Origin: Geobacter sp.
Lineage (GTDB): Bacteria > Desulfobacterota > Desulfuromonadia > Geobacterales > Pseudopelobacteraceae
Length of the DNA stretch: 64,000 nucleotides
Direction: 5' to 3'
Assembly: GCA_009684515.1 (NCBI GenBank)
Contig: WKKS01000001.1
Span: 620,001 to 684,000 of the forward strand
The notes under the pieces were generated by a model. That model saw only the letters and a list, made by a program, of their open reading frames with translations. It was not told the DNA's origin and did not search any database. Shown here one piece after another: positions 34,394 to 42,022 of this stretch (its first letter is position 1; each line of letters begins with the position of its first letter). The position numbers and the translations under genes are program-made.

Positions 34394-35647
34394 ATGAATC
34401 ACTTTCAGTACAAAGGCAGCGAACTCCATGCAGAAGAGGTGGCAATCAAAGAAATCGTCGCCAAAGTCGGATCACCGGTTTACGTCTACTCCCATGCCAC
34501 ACTGGAAAGGCATTTCAAGGCCTTTGACGACTCTTTCAAAGAGATGCCGCACACCATCTGCTACTCGGTCAAGGCCAATTCAACCCAGTCGGTTCTGAAA
34601 ACCTTTATTAATCTGGGCGGCGGTGTTGACATCGTATCCGGCGGAGAACTGTTCCGGGCACTTAAGGCCGGAGTTGAACCGAAGAAGGTTGTTTATTCCG
34701 GCGTAGGCAAGAAAGACGACGAGATCGAGTACGCACTCAACAGCGGCATCCTGATGTTCAATGTCGAATCCGAGCAGGAACTGACCCGCATCTCCGAGAT
34801 TGCCACCCGCATCGGCAAAAAAGCCGGAATCGCCATCCGCGTCAATCCGGACGTTGACCCCGGCACACACCCCTACATCACTACCGGCCTGAAAAACGCC
34901 AAATTCGGCATTACGATCGAACGCGCCATGGCCGAATATACACGTGCAGCGACCCTTCCCGGCATTGACGTTATCGGTATCGACATGCACATCGGTTCGC
35001 AGCTGACCAAAGTCAACCCATTCGTCGATTCGATTGACAAACTGAAGATCATGATCGCCAAACTGCGTGAACAGGGCATTGATCTGAAATACTTTGACTG
35101 CGGCGGCGGATTGGGCATCCAGTACAACGACGAGGAACCGCCGCTGCCAGCAGACTACGGCAAGGAAATCGTGTCAGCCACCAAGGATCTGGGCATGCAC
35201 CTGATTTTCGAACCGGGGCGCAATATCGTCGGCAACGCCGGCATCCTGGTTGCAAAATGCCTCTACACCAAAGCTCGCGACGAGAAGAACTTCATCATGA
35301 TCGACGCCGGCATGAACGACCTCGCCCGACCGGCGCTGTACGGTTCATTCCACGGAGTAAAACCGGTGGTCAAGGATCAGGACGGCATGATTGTGGCCGA
35401 TATAGTCGGCCCGATCTGTGAATCCGGCGATTTCCTGGTCAAGGAGCGTGAAGTCCCGATGTTCAAGCAGGGCGATCTGATGGCCTTCACGTCAGCCGGC
35501 GCTTACGGCTTTGCCATGAGCAGCTCTTACAACAGCCGCCCGCGGGTGGCCGAAGTAATGGTAAAGGGAGACAAATTTGAAGTCATCCGCGAACGCGAAA
35601 CGATTGAAGACCTGGTCAAGGGCGAAAGAATTGCTTCTTTCCTTTAA
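34394..35647 (+). CDS. lysA: Diaminopimelate decarboxylase LysA
   Basis: A 417-residue PLP enzyme that decarboxylates meso-diaminopimelate to lysine. It has the N-terminal YSVKANST with the Schiff-base Lys, HIGSQ, the glycine loop CGGGLGIQY for phosphate binding, EPGR, and the C-terminal CESGDF with the active-site Cys. AGGAGG precedes the ATG at 34394; an open frame upstream to 34334 is not coding. It is the first gene of lysA-dapA-hypothetical-dapB-dapL. Confidence 0.97.
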   Translation: MNHFQYKGSELHAEEVAIKEIVAKVGSPVYVYSHATLERHFKAFDDSFKEMPHTICYSVKANSTQSVLKTFINLGGGVDIVSGGELFRALKAGVEPKKVVYSGVGKKDDEIEYALNSGILMFNVESEQELTRISEIATRIGKKAGIAIRVNPDVDPGTHPYITTGLKNAKFGITIERAMAEYTRAATLPGIDVIGIDMHIGSQLTKVNPFVDSIDKLKIMIAKLREQGIDLKYFDCGGGLGIQYNDEEPPLPADYGKEIVSATKDLGMHLIFEPGRNIVGNAGILVAKCLYTKARDEKNFIMIDAGMNDLARPALYGSFHGVKPVVKDQDGMIVADIVGPICESGDFLVKEREVPMFKQGDLMAFTSAGAYGFAMSSSYNSRPRVAEVMVKGDKFEVIRERETIEDLVKGERIASFL

Positions 35648-35671
35648 AATTTAATTACGGAGGTTCAAGTC

Positions 35672-36547
35672 ATGTTCAAAGGAAGCATAGTAGCAATCGT
35701 TACACCCTTCAAAGCTAACGGTTACGTGGATTTTGACAAACTGCGCGAACTGGTGGAATTCCAGATTGAAAACGGCACTGACGCCATCGTTCCCTGTGGA
35801 ACGACCGGCGAATCATCCACATTGGACTACGACGAGCATATGGAAGTCATCAAGGTCGTTGTCAACCAGGTCAACAAGCGTGTCCCGGTCATTGCCGGTA
35901 CCGGCTCGAACTCGACCTCGGAAGCGATCGAGCTGACCCAGAAAGCCAAGGATGCCGGTGTTGATGGAGCTCTGTTGGTAACTCCATATTACAACAAACC
36001 GACCCAGGAAGGGCTCTACCGCCACTACATGGCTGTAGCCGATGCGGTTGACCTTCCGCAGGTACTCTACAACGTACCGGGACGCACCGGCGTCAACCTG
36101 CTGCCGGAAACCGTTGCCCGCCTGGCACTCCACAAGAACATTGTGGCGATCAAGGAGGCCACCGGGTCACTGCAGCAGGCATCGGAAATCATTTCGCTCT
36201 GCGGCGACCAGATCGATGTCCTTTCAGGTGACGATTTCATCACCTTTCCGATGATGGCCTGCGGCGCCAAAGGTGTTATCTCGGTTCTGGCCAACATTAT
36301 GCCAAAAACCGTAGCCGACCTGGTGGATGCATTTGCTGCCGGCGATCTTGAAACCGCCCGCCAGTTGCATCTGAAAACACTCAAAATCGGCAACGCCATG
36401 TTCATAGAAAGCAACCCGGTGCCGGTCAAGACTGCCCTGGAACTGATGGGCAAAGCACCGGCCGATGTGCGTCTGCCGCTGGCGCCGCTCAGTGATGCCA
36501 GCAAAGCCAAGTTGACTGCCATCATGAAAGAGTACAAGCTGATCTAG
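35672..36547 (+). CDS. dapA: 4-hydroxy-tetrahydrodipicolinate synthase DapA
   Basis: A 291-residue aldolase that joins pyruvate and aspartate semialdehyde at the entry to lysine synthesis. The opening GSIVAIVTPFK, the pyruvate-binding GTTGES, LYNVPGRTG with the catalytic Tyr and VAIKEATGS with the Schiff-base Lys are all present. GGAGG precedes the ATG. It starts 24 bases after lysA and leads to a small secreted protein gene before dapB. Normal length and no oddity. Confidence 0.97.
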   Translation: MFKGSIVAIVTPFKANGYVDFDKLRELVEFQIENGTDAIVPCGTTGESSTLDYDEHMEVIKVVVNQVNKRVPVIAGTGSNSTSEAIELTQKAKDAGVDGALLVTPYYNKPTQEGLYRHYMAVADAVDLPQVLYNVPGRTGVNLLPETVARLALHKNIVAIKEATGSLQQASEIISLCGDQIDVLSGDDFITFPMMACGAKGVISVLANIMPKTVADLVDAFAAGDLETARQLHLKTLKIGNAMFIESNPVPVKTALELMGKAPADVRLPLAPLSDASKAKLTAIMKEYKLI

Positions 36548-36600
36548 CAGGATCTAAAAAATACAAAGGAATGGTAATTAACCAATCGAAAGGATTAATT

Positions 36601-37020
36601 ATGAAAAACCTTAATGTATTTATATGCTCTCTCTTGTTGTTTGTTGCTTTTACCGTTTCAAAAGAAGTGCAGGCCGATGACAGCAAGCAAATTCCGCTCG
36701 ATTCGCTAATCGGACAATATGATGGCAGGATGCAGGTACATTCCGGCAGATTTTCGGAATTCAACTATCAGATCGAAATCGTTTCCATCGACAAGAGTGC
36801 CAACACGGTCTCTTTGACAGCCCACTGCCAGGATTGTGAAACAAAAGAGATCAAGCGAAACAATTGCGCGATTACAGAAGCGAAGGAAAACATAAAGTTT
36901 GTCTGCAAGAAAAAATCGTCCGACGAGCTTTACACTTTCAACGGAAGCGCACTGGAAGTCAAAGGGATCGGAAACAAGTTCCCGTACACTATTAATGTGA
37001 CCAAGGTCGTTAAAAAGTAA
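36601..37020 (+). CDS. Small secreted protein inserted in the lysine operon
   Basis: A 139-residue protein with signal peptide (about 1-24). The mature part is beta-rich and has four cysteines (HCQDCE, NNCAIT, FVCKKK), which could form disulfides in the periplasm. The ATG at 36601 has AAAGGA upstream. It lies between dapA and dapB on the same strand but has no link to lysine synthesis that I can see, and its base composition looks more A/T-rich than its neighbours. I do not recognise a family. Confidence 0.65.
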   Translation: MKNLNVFICSLLLFVAFTVSKEVQADDSKQIPLDSLIGQYDGRMQVHSGRFSEFNYQIEIVSIDKSANTVSLTAHCQDCETKEIKRNNCAITEAKENIKFVCKKKSSDELYTFNGSALEVKGIGNKFPYTINVTKVVKK

Positions 37021-37060
37021 TTTCTGTCAAATAATTAACGGATTTCCGAGAGGTAGGACA

Positions 37061-37864
37061 ATGATTAAAATAGCCGTTTGCGGTGCTGCCGGGCGCATGG
37101 GACAGCGCATTATCAACTCTATCATTGAATCAGAAGGGGCTATGCTGTGCGGTGCCCTGGAACGCCCTGGACACCCTTCCGTCGGCCAGGACGCTGCAAT
37201 GCAGGCCGGATGCGGCACCTCCGACATTCGCATCACAGACAGCCTGAATGCTGTTGTTGCCGCCTGTGATGTGCTGATCGACTTCACATCTCCAAAAGTA
37301 TCACTCAAGAACCTGGAAGTCTGCGCCCTGCACAACAAATCGATTGTGATCGGCTCGACCGGCTTCACTCCCGAAGAGCGTGCCTTAGCCGCTGAACTTG
37401 CCAGGGATATTCCGATTGTGATAGCACCCAACATGTCTGTGGGTGTCAACGTCTGCTTCAAAGTGCTCAAGGATGTGGCCAAGATTCTGGGCGACGACTT
37501 TGATGTGGAAATCGTAGAACTGCACCACAACAAGAAAAAAGACTCACCGTCAGGAACCGCCGTGCGGATGGGGGAAGTCGTAGCCGAAGCGCTGGGACGC
37601 GACTACAACAAGGTCGCCAACTACCATCGCGAAGGCATCTGCGGCGAGCGCACCAAGGAAGAGATCGGCATGCAGACCGTGCGTGGCGGCGACATCATTG
37701 GCGAGCATACTGTCTACTTTATCGGCCAGGGGGAGCGCATCGAAGTATCCCACCGCGCCATGACCCGCGACATGTTTTCCCGCGGTTCGGTACGCGCCGC
37801 AAAATGGGTGGTCGGCCAGGCGCCGGGCATCTATGATATGCAGGACGTGTTGGGATTAAAGTAA
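37061..37864 (+). CDS. dapB: 4-hydroxy-tetrahydrodipicolinate reductase DapB
   Basis: A 267-residue NAD(P)H enzyme that reduces hydroxy-tetrahydrodipicolinate. It has the N-terminal VCGAAGRMGQ dinucleotide loop, IVIGSTGFT, NMSVGVN, and the family signature ELHHNKKKDSPSGTA with the substrate-binding His and Lys. The C-terminal EVSHRAMTRDMFSRGS is also typical. GAGAGG lies upstream of the ATG. It is followed by a repeat-like hairpin region before dapL. Confidence 0.97.
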   Translation: MIKIAVCGAAGRMGQRIINSIIESEGAMLCGALERPGHPSVGQDAAMQAGCGTSDIRITDSLNAVVAACDVLIDFTSPKVSLKNLEVCALHNKSIVIGSTGFTPEERALAAELARDIPIVIAPNMSVGVNVCFKVLKDVAKILGDDFDVEIVELHHNKKKDSPSGTAVRMGEVVAEALGRDYNKVANYHREGICGERTKEEIGMQTVRGGDIIGEHTVYFIGQGERIEVSHRAMTRDMFSRGSVRAAKWVVGQAPGIYDMQDVLGLK

Positions 37865-37950
37865 ATGGTAGGGGCGAACCCAAGTGTTCGCCCTTTTCAT
37901 AAATTGCATGATCGAGGGCAGACACATAGGTCTGCCCCTACATTTTATAT
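37865..37950. repeat. Compound inverted repeat between dapB and dapL
   Basis: Two hairpins lie side by side: GGGCGAAC with GTTCGCCC and GGGCAGAC with GTCTGCCC. The block is bounded by TAGGGG at one end and CCCCTA at the other, making an overall palindrome. It resembles short dispersed intergenic repeats seen in Geobacter-like genomes. It may also shape the mRNA between the genes. Confidence 0.65.
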
Positions 37951-37968
37951 CTGGAGGATTCACCAAAG

Positions 37969-39201
37969 ATGGCAAAAATCAACGACAATTACCTCAAACT
38001 GAAAGCAGGCTACCTGTTTCCCGAGATCGGCCGCCGGGTGCGCGAATTCAGCGCCGCCAATCCTGACGCCAAGATTATCCGCCTCGGCATCGGCGACGTC
38101 ACCCGCCCGCTGGCACCGGCTGTTCTGAAGGCCTTCCACGACGCCGTGGACGATCTGGGCACCACCGACCATTTTGCCGGCTACGGCCCGGAGCAGGGCT
38201 ACGACTGGCTGATCAACGCCATCATCGAAAAATCCTACAAACCGCTGGGCGTTTCCCTCAAGACCGAGGAGATGTTCATCTCCGACGGTTCCAAGTGCGA
38301 CTGCGCCAACATCCTGGACATCTTTGCCCTGGACAACGTGGTGGCCATCGGCGATCCGGTCTACCCGGTCTACAACGACACCAACGTCATGATCGGCCGC
38401 ACCGGCGAGGCCGACGACAAGGGGTACTACGCCAACGTGGTCTACATGCCGTGCAACGAGGCCAACCACTTTATCCCGTCGCTCCCCACCCAGAAAGTGG
38501 ACATCATCTATCTCTGTTTCCCCAACAACCCGACCGGCACCGTGGCCAGCAAGGCCGAGCTGAAAAAATGGGTCGATTACGCCAACGCCAACGACTGCGT
38601 GATCTTCTTTGACGCCGCCTACGAGGCCTTCATCACCAACCCGGATATCCCACACTCGATCTACGAGATCGAAGGGGCCAAGAAGTGCGCCATCGAGTTC
38701 CGCTCCTTCTCCAAGACCGCCGGTTTCACAGGCGTGCGCTGCGGCCTGGTGGTCGTGCCGGAAGAGGTCATGGGCACCACCGCGACGGGCGAGCGCTACA
38801 GCTTCAACAAGCTCTGGCTGCGCCGCACCACTACCAAGTTCAACGGAGCCTCCTACCCGGTCCAGCGAGCCGCCGCCGCGGTCTACTCCGACGAGGGGTG
38901 GAAGCAGACCAAGGAGATCATCGATTATTACATGGAGAACGCCCGCATCATCCGTGAAGGCCTGACAGCGGCCGGCGTCACCTGCTACGGCGGCGTTGAT
39001 GCCCCCTACATCTGGCTCAAGACTCCGGGCAACATGACCAGTTGGGAGTTCTTCGACAAACTGCTGACCGAATGCAACGTAGTCGGCACCCCCGGCAGCG
39101 GCTTCGGCCCGAGCGGGGAAGGGTACTTCCGGTTGTCGGCCTTCGGCCATCGCGAGAATGTGATTGAGGCGGTGGAGAGGATAAAGAAGAATCTCAAATA
39201 G
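37969..39201 (+). CDS. dapL: LL-diaminopimelate aminotransferase DapL
   Basis: A 410-residue class I/II PLP aminotransferase that makes LL-diaminopimelate directly from tetrahydrodipicolinate, bypassing the acyl steps. It has [15 protein letters not shown] near the N-terminus, [11 protein letters not shown] for cofactor and [14 protein letters not shown] with the PLP Lys. GGAGG precedes the ATG. The gene has far more G/C at third codon positions than lysA or the small gene above; this also leaves a long open antisense frame. A terminator follows. Confidence 0.97.
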   Translation: MAKINDNYLKLKAGYLFPEIGRRVREFSAANPDAKIIRLGIGDVTRPLAPAVLKAFHDAVDDLGTTDHFAGYGPEQGYDWLINAIIEKSYKPLGVSLKTEEMFISDGSKCDCANILDIFALDNVVAIGDPVYPVYNDTNVMIGRTGEADDKGYYANVVYMPCNEANHFIPSLPTQKVDIIYLCFPNNPTGTVASKAELKKWVDYANANDCVIFFDAAYEAFITNPDIPHSIYEIEGAKKCAIEFRSFSKTAGFTGVRCGLVVVPEEVMGTTATGERYSFNKLWLRRTTTKFNGASYPVQRAAAAVYSDEGWKQTKEIIDYYMENARIIREGLTAAGVTCYGGVDAPYIWLKTPGNMTSWEFFDKLLTECNVVGTPGSGFGPSGEGYFRLSAFGHRENVIEAVERIKKNLK

Positions 39202-39212
39202 ATTAGATTCAC

Positions 39213-39247
39213 GAAGGGCGGCCGTTTGGCTGCCCTTCTTGCTTTTT
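39213..39247 (+). terminator. Terminator of the lysine operon
   Basis: GAAGGGCGGCC with GGCTGCCCTTC (one G-T pair) around GTTT, then TTGCTTTTT. Confidence 0.85.
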
Positions 39248-39296
39248 AACAGGTACAAACGTATACTCCCGTTAGTCAAGATTAAGGAGCAGCGGT

Positions 39297-39551
39297 ATGG
39301 TCAATAATAGAGACGATATCATTACGTTTTTGCAGTCACACAAGGATGAAATGTCGCAGCGTTTCGGTGTGGTGAGCGTTGGTCTTTTCGGCAGTTATGC
39401 CAGGGGAGAGGCTCGCGAGGACTCCGATATTGACATTGCCATAGAACTGAGACCGGAAAAGAAATCACTGAGTAACTTCATCGGCATCAGGCGCTATCTC
39501 GAACAGCAGTTCGGACCAGAGTTCCGGGAGTTCCGGGGACAGTTTACCTAA
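39297..39551 (+). CDS. MNT-type nucleotidyltransferase, probably truncated
   Basis: An 84-residue protein of the minimal nucleotidyltransferase (MntA-like antitoxin) family: VGLFGSYARGEAREDSDIDIAIEL holds the GS motif and the two metal-binding Asp. AAGGAG precedes the ATG. Homologues continue after the FG of LEQQFG with a VDLV-like strand and a short tail. Here the frame ends instead in FREFRGQFT, encoded by a repeated GAGTTCCGG and a GGGGACAGTTTACC sequence. No HEPN partner gene is next to it. I infer a truncated remnant. Confidence 0.65.
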   Translation: MVNNRDDIITFLQSHKDEMSQRFGVVSVGLFGSYARGEAREDSDIDIAIELRPEKKSLSNFIGIRRYLEQQFGPEFREFRGQFT

Positions 39552-39589
39552 CTGCAAAGACGTCAAACCGGCTGCCTTTGCAGTTTCTT
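39536..39589 (+). repeat. Repeat-like sequence and hairpin at the end of the MNT gene
   Basis: GGGGACAGTTTACC resembles, from memory, the end of short repeats linked to REP-associated transposases. A hairpin follows at once: CTGCAAAG (39552-39559) with CTTTGCAG (39576-39583), then TTTCTT, which could end transcription. Confidence 0.4.
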
Positions 39590-39919
39590 GACAACATAAT
39601 TCATGTCGCCCGATTCAGCATTCCTTTGATCCGCTCGAACTCATACGACATCCCTTAATGGCGTGACCATCGCCCAACCTCTACCAGACAACCTCGGCAT
39701 CCGTCGCCACCATGATCGCCTGATCAAGACACTGCCGGTCTTTCCAGTGATAATAGTTGGCCAGCCGGTCTTTTACGCAATCTGTTGAGGTATGCTTTTT
39801 CCATGCTTGTATTTTACCTGCCAGCTGAGCGACAATGCGACCATGAAGATCTTTTCCTACCATAAAAACACGACCGTCCGCTACGCCGTCCGGAAAGCAC
39901 CGGAAACGGCGGCCACTGC
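39584..39919. other. Stretch between the MNT gene and dus, probably decayed
   Basis: No gene is well supported. On the minus strand a frame from 39863 to 39681 encodes about 60 residues (MVGKDLHGRIVAQ... ending DAEVVW) with a protein-like composition. It lacks a ribosome site, and its frame runs on upstream toward dus. A short piece YEFERIKGMLNRAT is also readable in the minus strand near 39605-39650. These look like remains of older genes. Confidence 0.4.
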
Positions 39920-40879
39920 ATGACGGTGCTCCCGTGGCATCCCGGAACCACACCGCTGATGCTGGCGCCCATGCAGGGGCTGACCAATCGGGCCTTGCGC
40001 TCCTATTTTATCGAGCATGTCAGGCCCGATGTCATCTTTACCGAATTCATGCGTGTCAACACAGCGCCGGCGGGAGCGGGTCTCACCGCTGCTGACCTGC
40101 GGGATGTCGCCTCTGAGCAGGATGGCGTGCCGCTGGTAGTGCAGCTGGTGGGGCATGAGCGGGAGGCGCTGGTCTTGGCCGCCCAGGTCGCGCAGGAGGC
40201 TGGCGCTGCGCATATCAATCTCAACATGGGGTGCCCCTATGGCCGGATGGGGGGCAGCCAGACCGGCGGTGGAATGCTCCGCTCTCCAGACAATCTTGCG
40301 GAGGTCATCCCCGCCCTGCGGGAGGTCATCGACGGTTCCTTCTCAGTCAAAATCCGGGCCGGGTACGACGATCCGGACCAGATTCTGTCGCTACTTCCGC
40401 TCTTCGAGTCAAGCGGGGTGGATTTTCTGGTGCTACATCCCCGGACTGTTACCCAAAAGTACGAGGGAGTTGCCGACCATGGGGTGACCGCCCGGGTGGC
40501 GCGGGAGACCCGGCTGCCGGTGATTGCCAACGGGGATATCCGCAGTGCCGCTGATGGCGGACGGGTGCTGAAAGAAACCGGAGCAACCGGGCTGATGCTG
40601 GGACGAGCGGCGATTGCCGATCCGCTGCTGTTTCGGCGCCTGCGTGGGGAGGTCAACCCCGAACCCGGCCGGGAAGAGCGGAGAGCGGAGCTTGGACACT
40701 ACCTGCGGGAGATTCTGATCAGTTATGGCCAACTGTTCTGCGGCGACACGCAGGTGCTGAACAAAATCAAGGAGATCATCGCGTATCTGGATGATCCGGA
40801 ACTGGCAAAGCCGCTCAAGGAACTGCGGCGGGCCAAAACAGTGCGGATTTTTGAAGCAATTCTGCACGGGCTGTGCTGA
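39920..40879 (+). CDS. tRNA-dihydrouridine synthase (Dus family)
   Basis: A 319-residue FMN enzyme that reduces uridines in tRNA. It shows LAPMQGLTNRALR at the start of the barrel, NMGCPYGRM with the catalytic Cys, VKIRAGYDD with the Lys that contacts FMN, LHPRTVTQKY, VIANGDIRS and LMLGRAAIADP. The C-terminal helical domain binds tRNA. The ATG at 39920 gives the family's usual start. Which of DusA, DusB or DusC it matches best cannot be settled from the sequence alone. It is a single gene. Confidence 0.9.
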   Translation: MTVLPWHPGTTPLMLAPMQGLTNRALRSYFIEHVRPDVIFTEFMRVNTAPAGAGLTAADLRDVASEQDGVPLVVQLVGHEREALVLAAQVAQEAGAAHINLNMGCPYGRMGGSQTGGGMLRSPDNLAEVIPALREVIDGSFSVKIRAGYDDPDQILSLLPLFESSGVDFLVLHPRTVTQKYEGVADHGVTARVARETRLPVIANGDIRSAADGGRVLKETGATGLMLGRAAIADPLLFRRLRGEVNPEPGREERRAELGHYLREILISYGQLFCGDTQVLNKIKEIIAYLDDPELAKPLKELRRAKTVRIFEAILHGLC

Positions 40880-40953
40880 GCTGCGGGAGAAGAAGCGGTT
40901 CTTTAAATTGGAAGAATCATTCCGAACTTATTGAATCATCGCAGAAATCCATG

Positions 40954-41118
40954 ATGAAAATCCAGAAACTATCAGTCGAGCACTGCACAAAAGTCTACTC
41001 CCTGCTGCAACGAGCCTTTCCCGACAGCACCTACGAAGCCCTGCTGGTGCAGAAACTCCACTAAAATGGCAGAACAGCGCACGAATGGGCCTGCATCTGG
41101 CGAACACGGTCTCGGCAT
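40954..41118 (+). pseudogene. GNAT acetyltransferase remnant with in-frame stop
   Basis: Reading from the ATG at 40954 gives MKIQKLSVEHCTKVYSLL and on to VQKLH, a good GNAT N-terminus, then TAA at 41062. In the same frame past the stop the text reads NGRTAHEWACI, which is how such proteins usually continue (KLHENGR..HEW). So a Glu codon GAA seems to have become TAA. A +1-type shift soon after gives GLHLANTVSA, also GNAT-like. The gene is broken and short. Confidence 0.6.
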
Positions 41119-41306
41119 TGATGTTTAGCGGCTGCGAGAAAATGCCCTTCAACCAATCGAATGCCCGTGCAGCAGAGACAAAATTCCTATTTTAAATGAC
41201 GGCCTTTCAGAACACAGAATCCACGATTTAATGGTATCATGGGATTCTCCGGTGTACATGCCGCATGCCGGTTCAGAGTTCTGGGAATAACGAGGTAAGC
41301 GCTAAC
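41119..41306. other. Rest of the gap before the HAD gene
   Basis: About 190 bases with no supported gene; part may be further GNAT remnant in another frame. GAGG lies 11-12 bases before the HAD start. Confidence 0.4.
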
Positions 41307-41867
41307 ATGTTTGATGGAATTTTCTGGGACAACGACGGGGTGCTGATGGAAACCGAGCATCTCTATTATCAGGCCAACGCCGAGGCGCTGGCACAGGTGG
41401 GAATAGAGCTTACACTGGAAGACTTCTGCCGGATATCACTGCGCCAGGGGGAGAGCGTACTCAGCCTCGCCGACAGCAACCTGGATGAGGCGGAACTGCG
41501 CCGGGTGCGTGATGGGATCTATTTCCGGTTGCTGGGGGAGGAGTCGCGCGTGTACACGGGCGTCCAGGAAACCCTGCATCAGCTCCACGGCCGATTGCCA
41601 ATGGCGATTGTCACCAGTTGTCGGCGGGACAACTTCCTGCAGATGCACCGCTCGAGCGGACTACTTGGCTATTTCGATTTTATTCTGACCCGAGAGGACT
41701 ACGTCGCATCCAAACCCGATCCGGAGCCGTACCTGACCGCCTGTGCCCGGGCCGGACTGGCCGTTGCGGCGATCCCCGGAGACATGAACCGGGGAGGCAA
41801 TTTCGGCACCGCCCGCTGGCTGCTGGACGGCATCCACGAGCTGCCAAAACTACTGAAACTCGACTGA
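41307..41867 (+). CDS. HAD-superfamily phosphatase lacking motif IV
   Basis: A 186-residue haloacid-dehalogenase-like protein. Motif I is WDNDGVLMETE, motif II VTSC and motif III SKPDPEPYL. Homologues then carry about 20-25 residues with motif IV (ED.x.G), which binds magnesium. Here ARAGL is joined directly to AVAAIPGDMNRGGNF, skipping that block in frame. A deletion between two similar GCCGGACTG-type sequences would explain it. Without motif IV the enzyme is likely inactive, so it may be a pseudogene in progress. The ATG at 41307 is chosen by homology. Confidence 0.75.
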   Translation: MFDGIFWDNDGVLMETEHLYYQANAEALAQVGIELTLEDFCRISLRQGESVLSLADSNLDEAELRRVRDGIYFRLLGEESRVYTGVQETLHQLHGRLPMAIVTSCRRDNFLQMHRSSGLLGYFDFILTREDYVASKPDPEPYLTACARAGLAVAAIPGDMNRGGNFGTARWLLDGIHELPKLLKLD

Positions 41868-41919
41868 TCGTTGCGGATCAATGCAATCCATACCCATGTG
41901 TGAGTCTCCAACTGCGCGG

Positions 41920-42000
41920 GAATTAGAAAAATAGAGAGCGGGAATCCTAAGAACTGTCCCGCTGTTACCGGCTCCGGACAGCCGGTTCGTCAGCCATAAT
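41920..42000 (+). promoter_or_regulatory. Possible truncated cobalamin riboswitch
   Basis: GCGGGAATCC, then CTGTCCCGCTGTTACCGG and CCGGTTCGTCAGCC, follow the order of conserved pieces of a B12 riboswitch, but the segment between GGAATCC and CTGTCCCGC (usually GGTG...AATCC) is shortened. It points into the 3' end of the DHH gene on the other strand and has no B12 gene after it. Confidence 0.4.
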
Positions 42001-42022
42001 CCCCGATTTACGATCTGCCACT

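Noticed and set aside
37960-39279. A 439-codon open frame antisense to dapL
   Set aside because: It mirrors dapL's high G/C third positions, is Val/Asp/Gly-biased, and has no family look. dapL is certain.
39681-39863. Minus-strand small gene near dus
   Set aside because: No ribosome site; the frame runs on toward dus without a clear start. Kept only as part of the decayed stretch.
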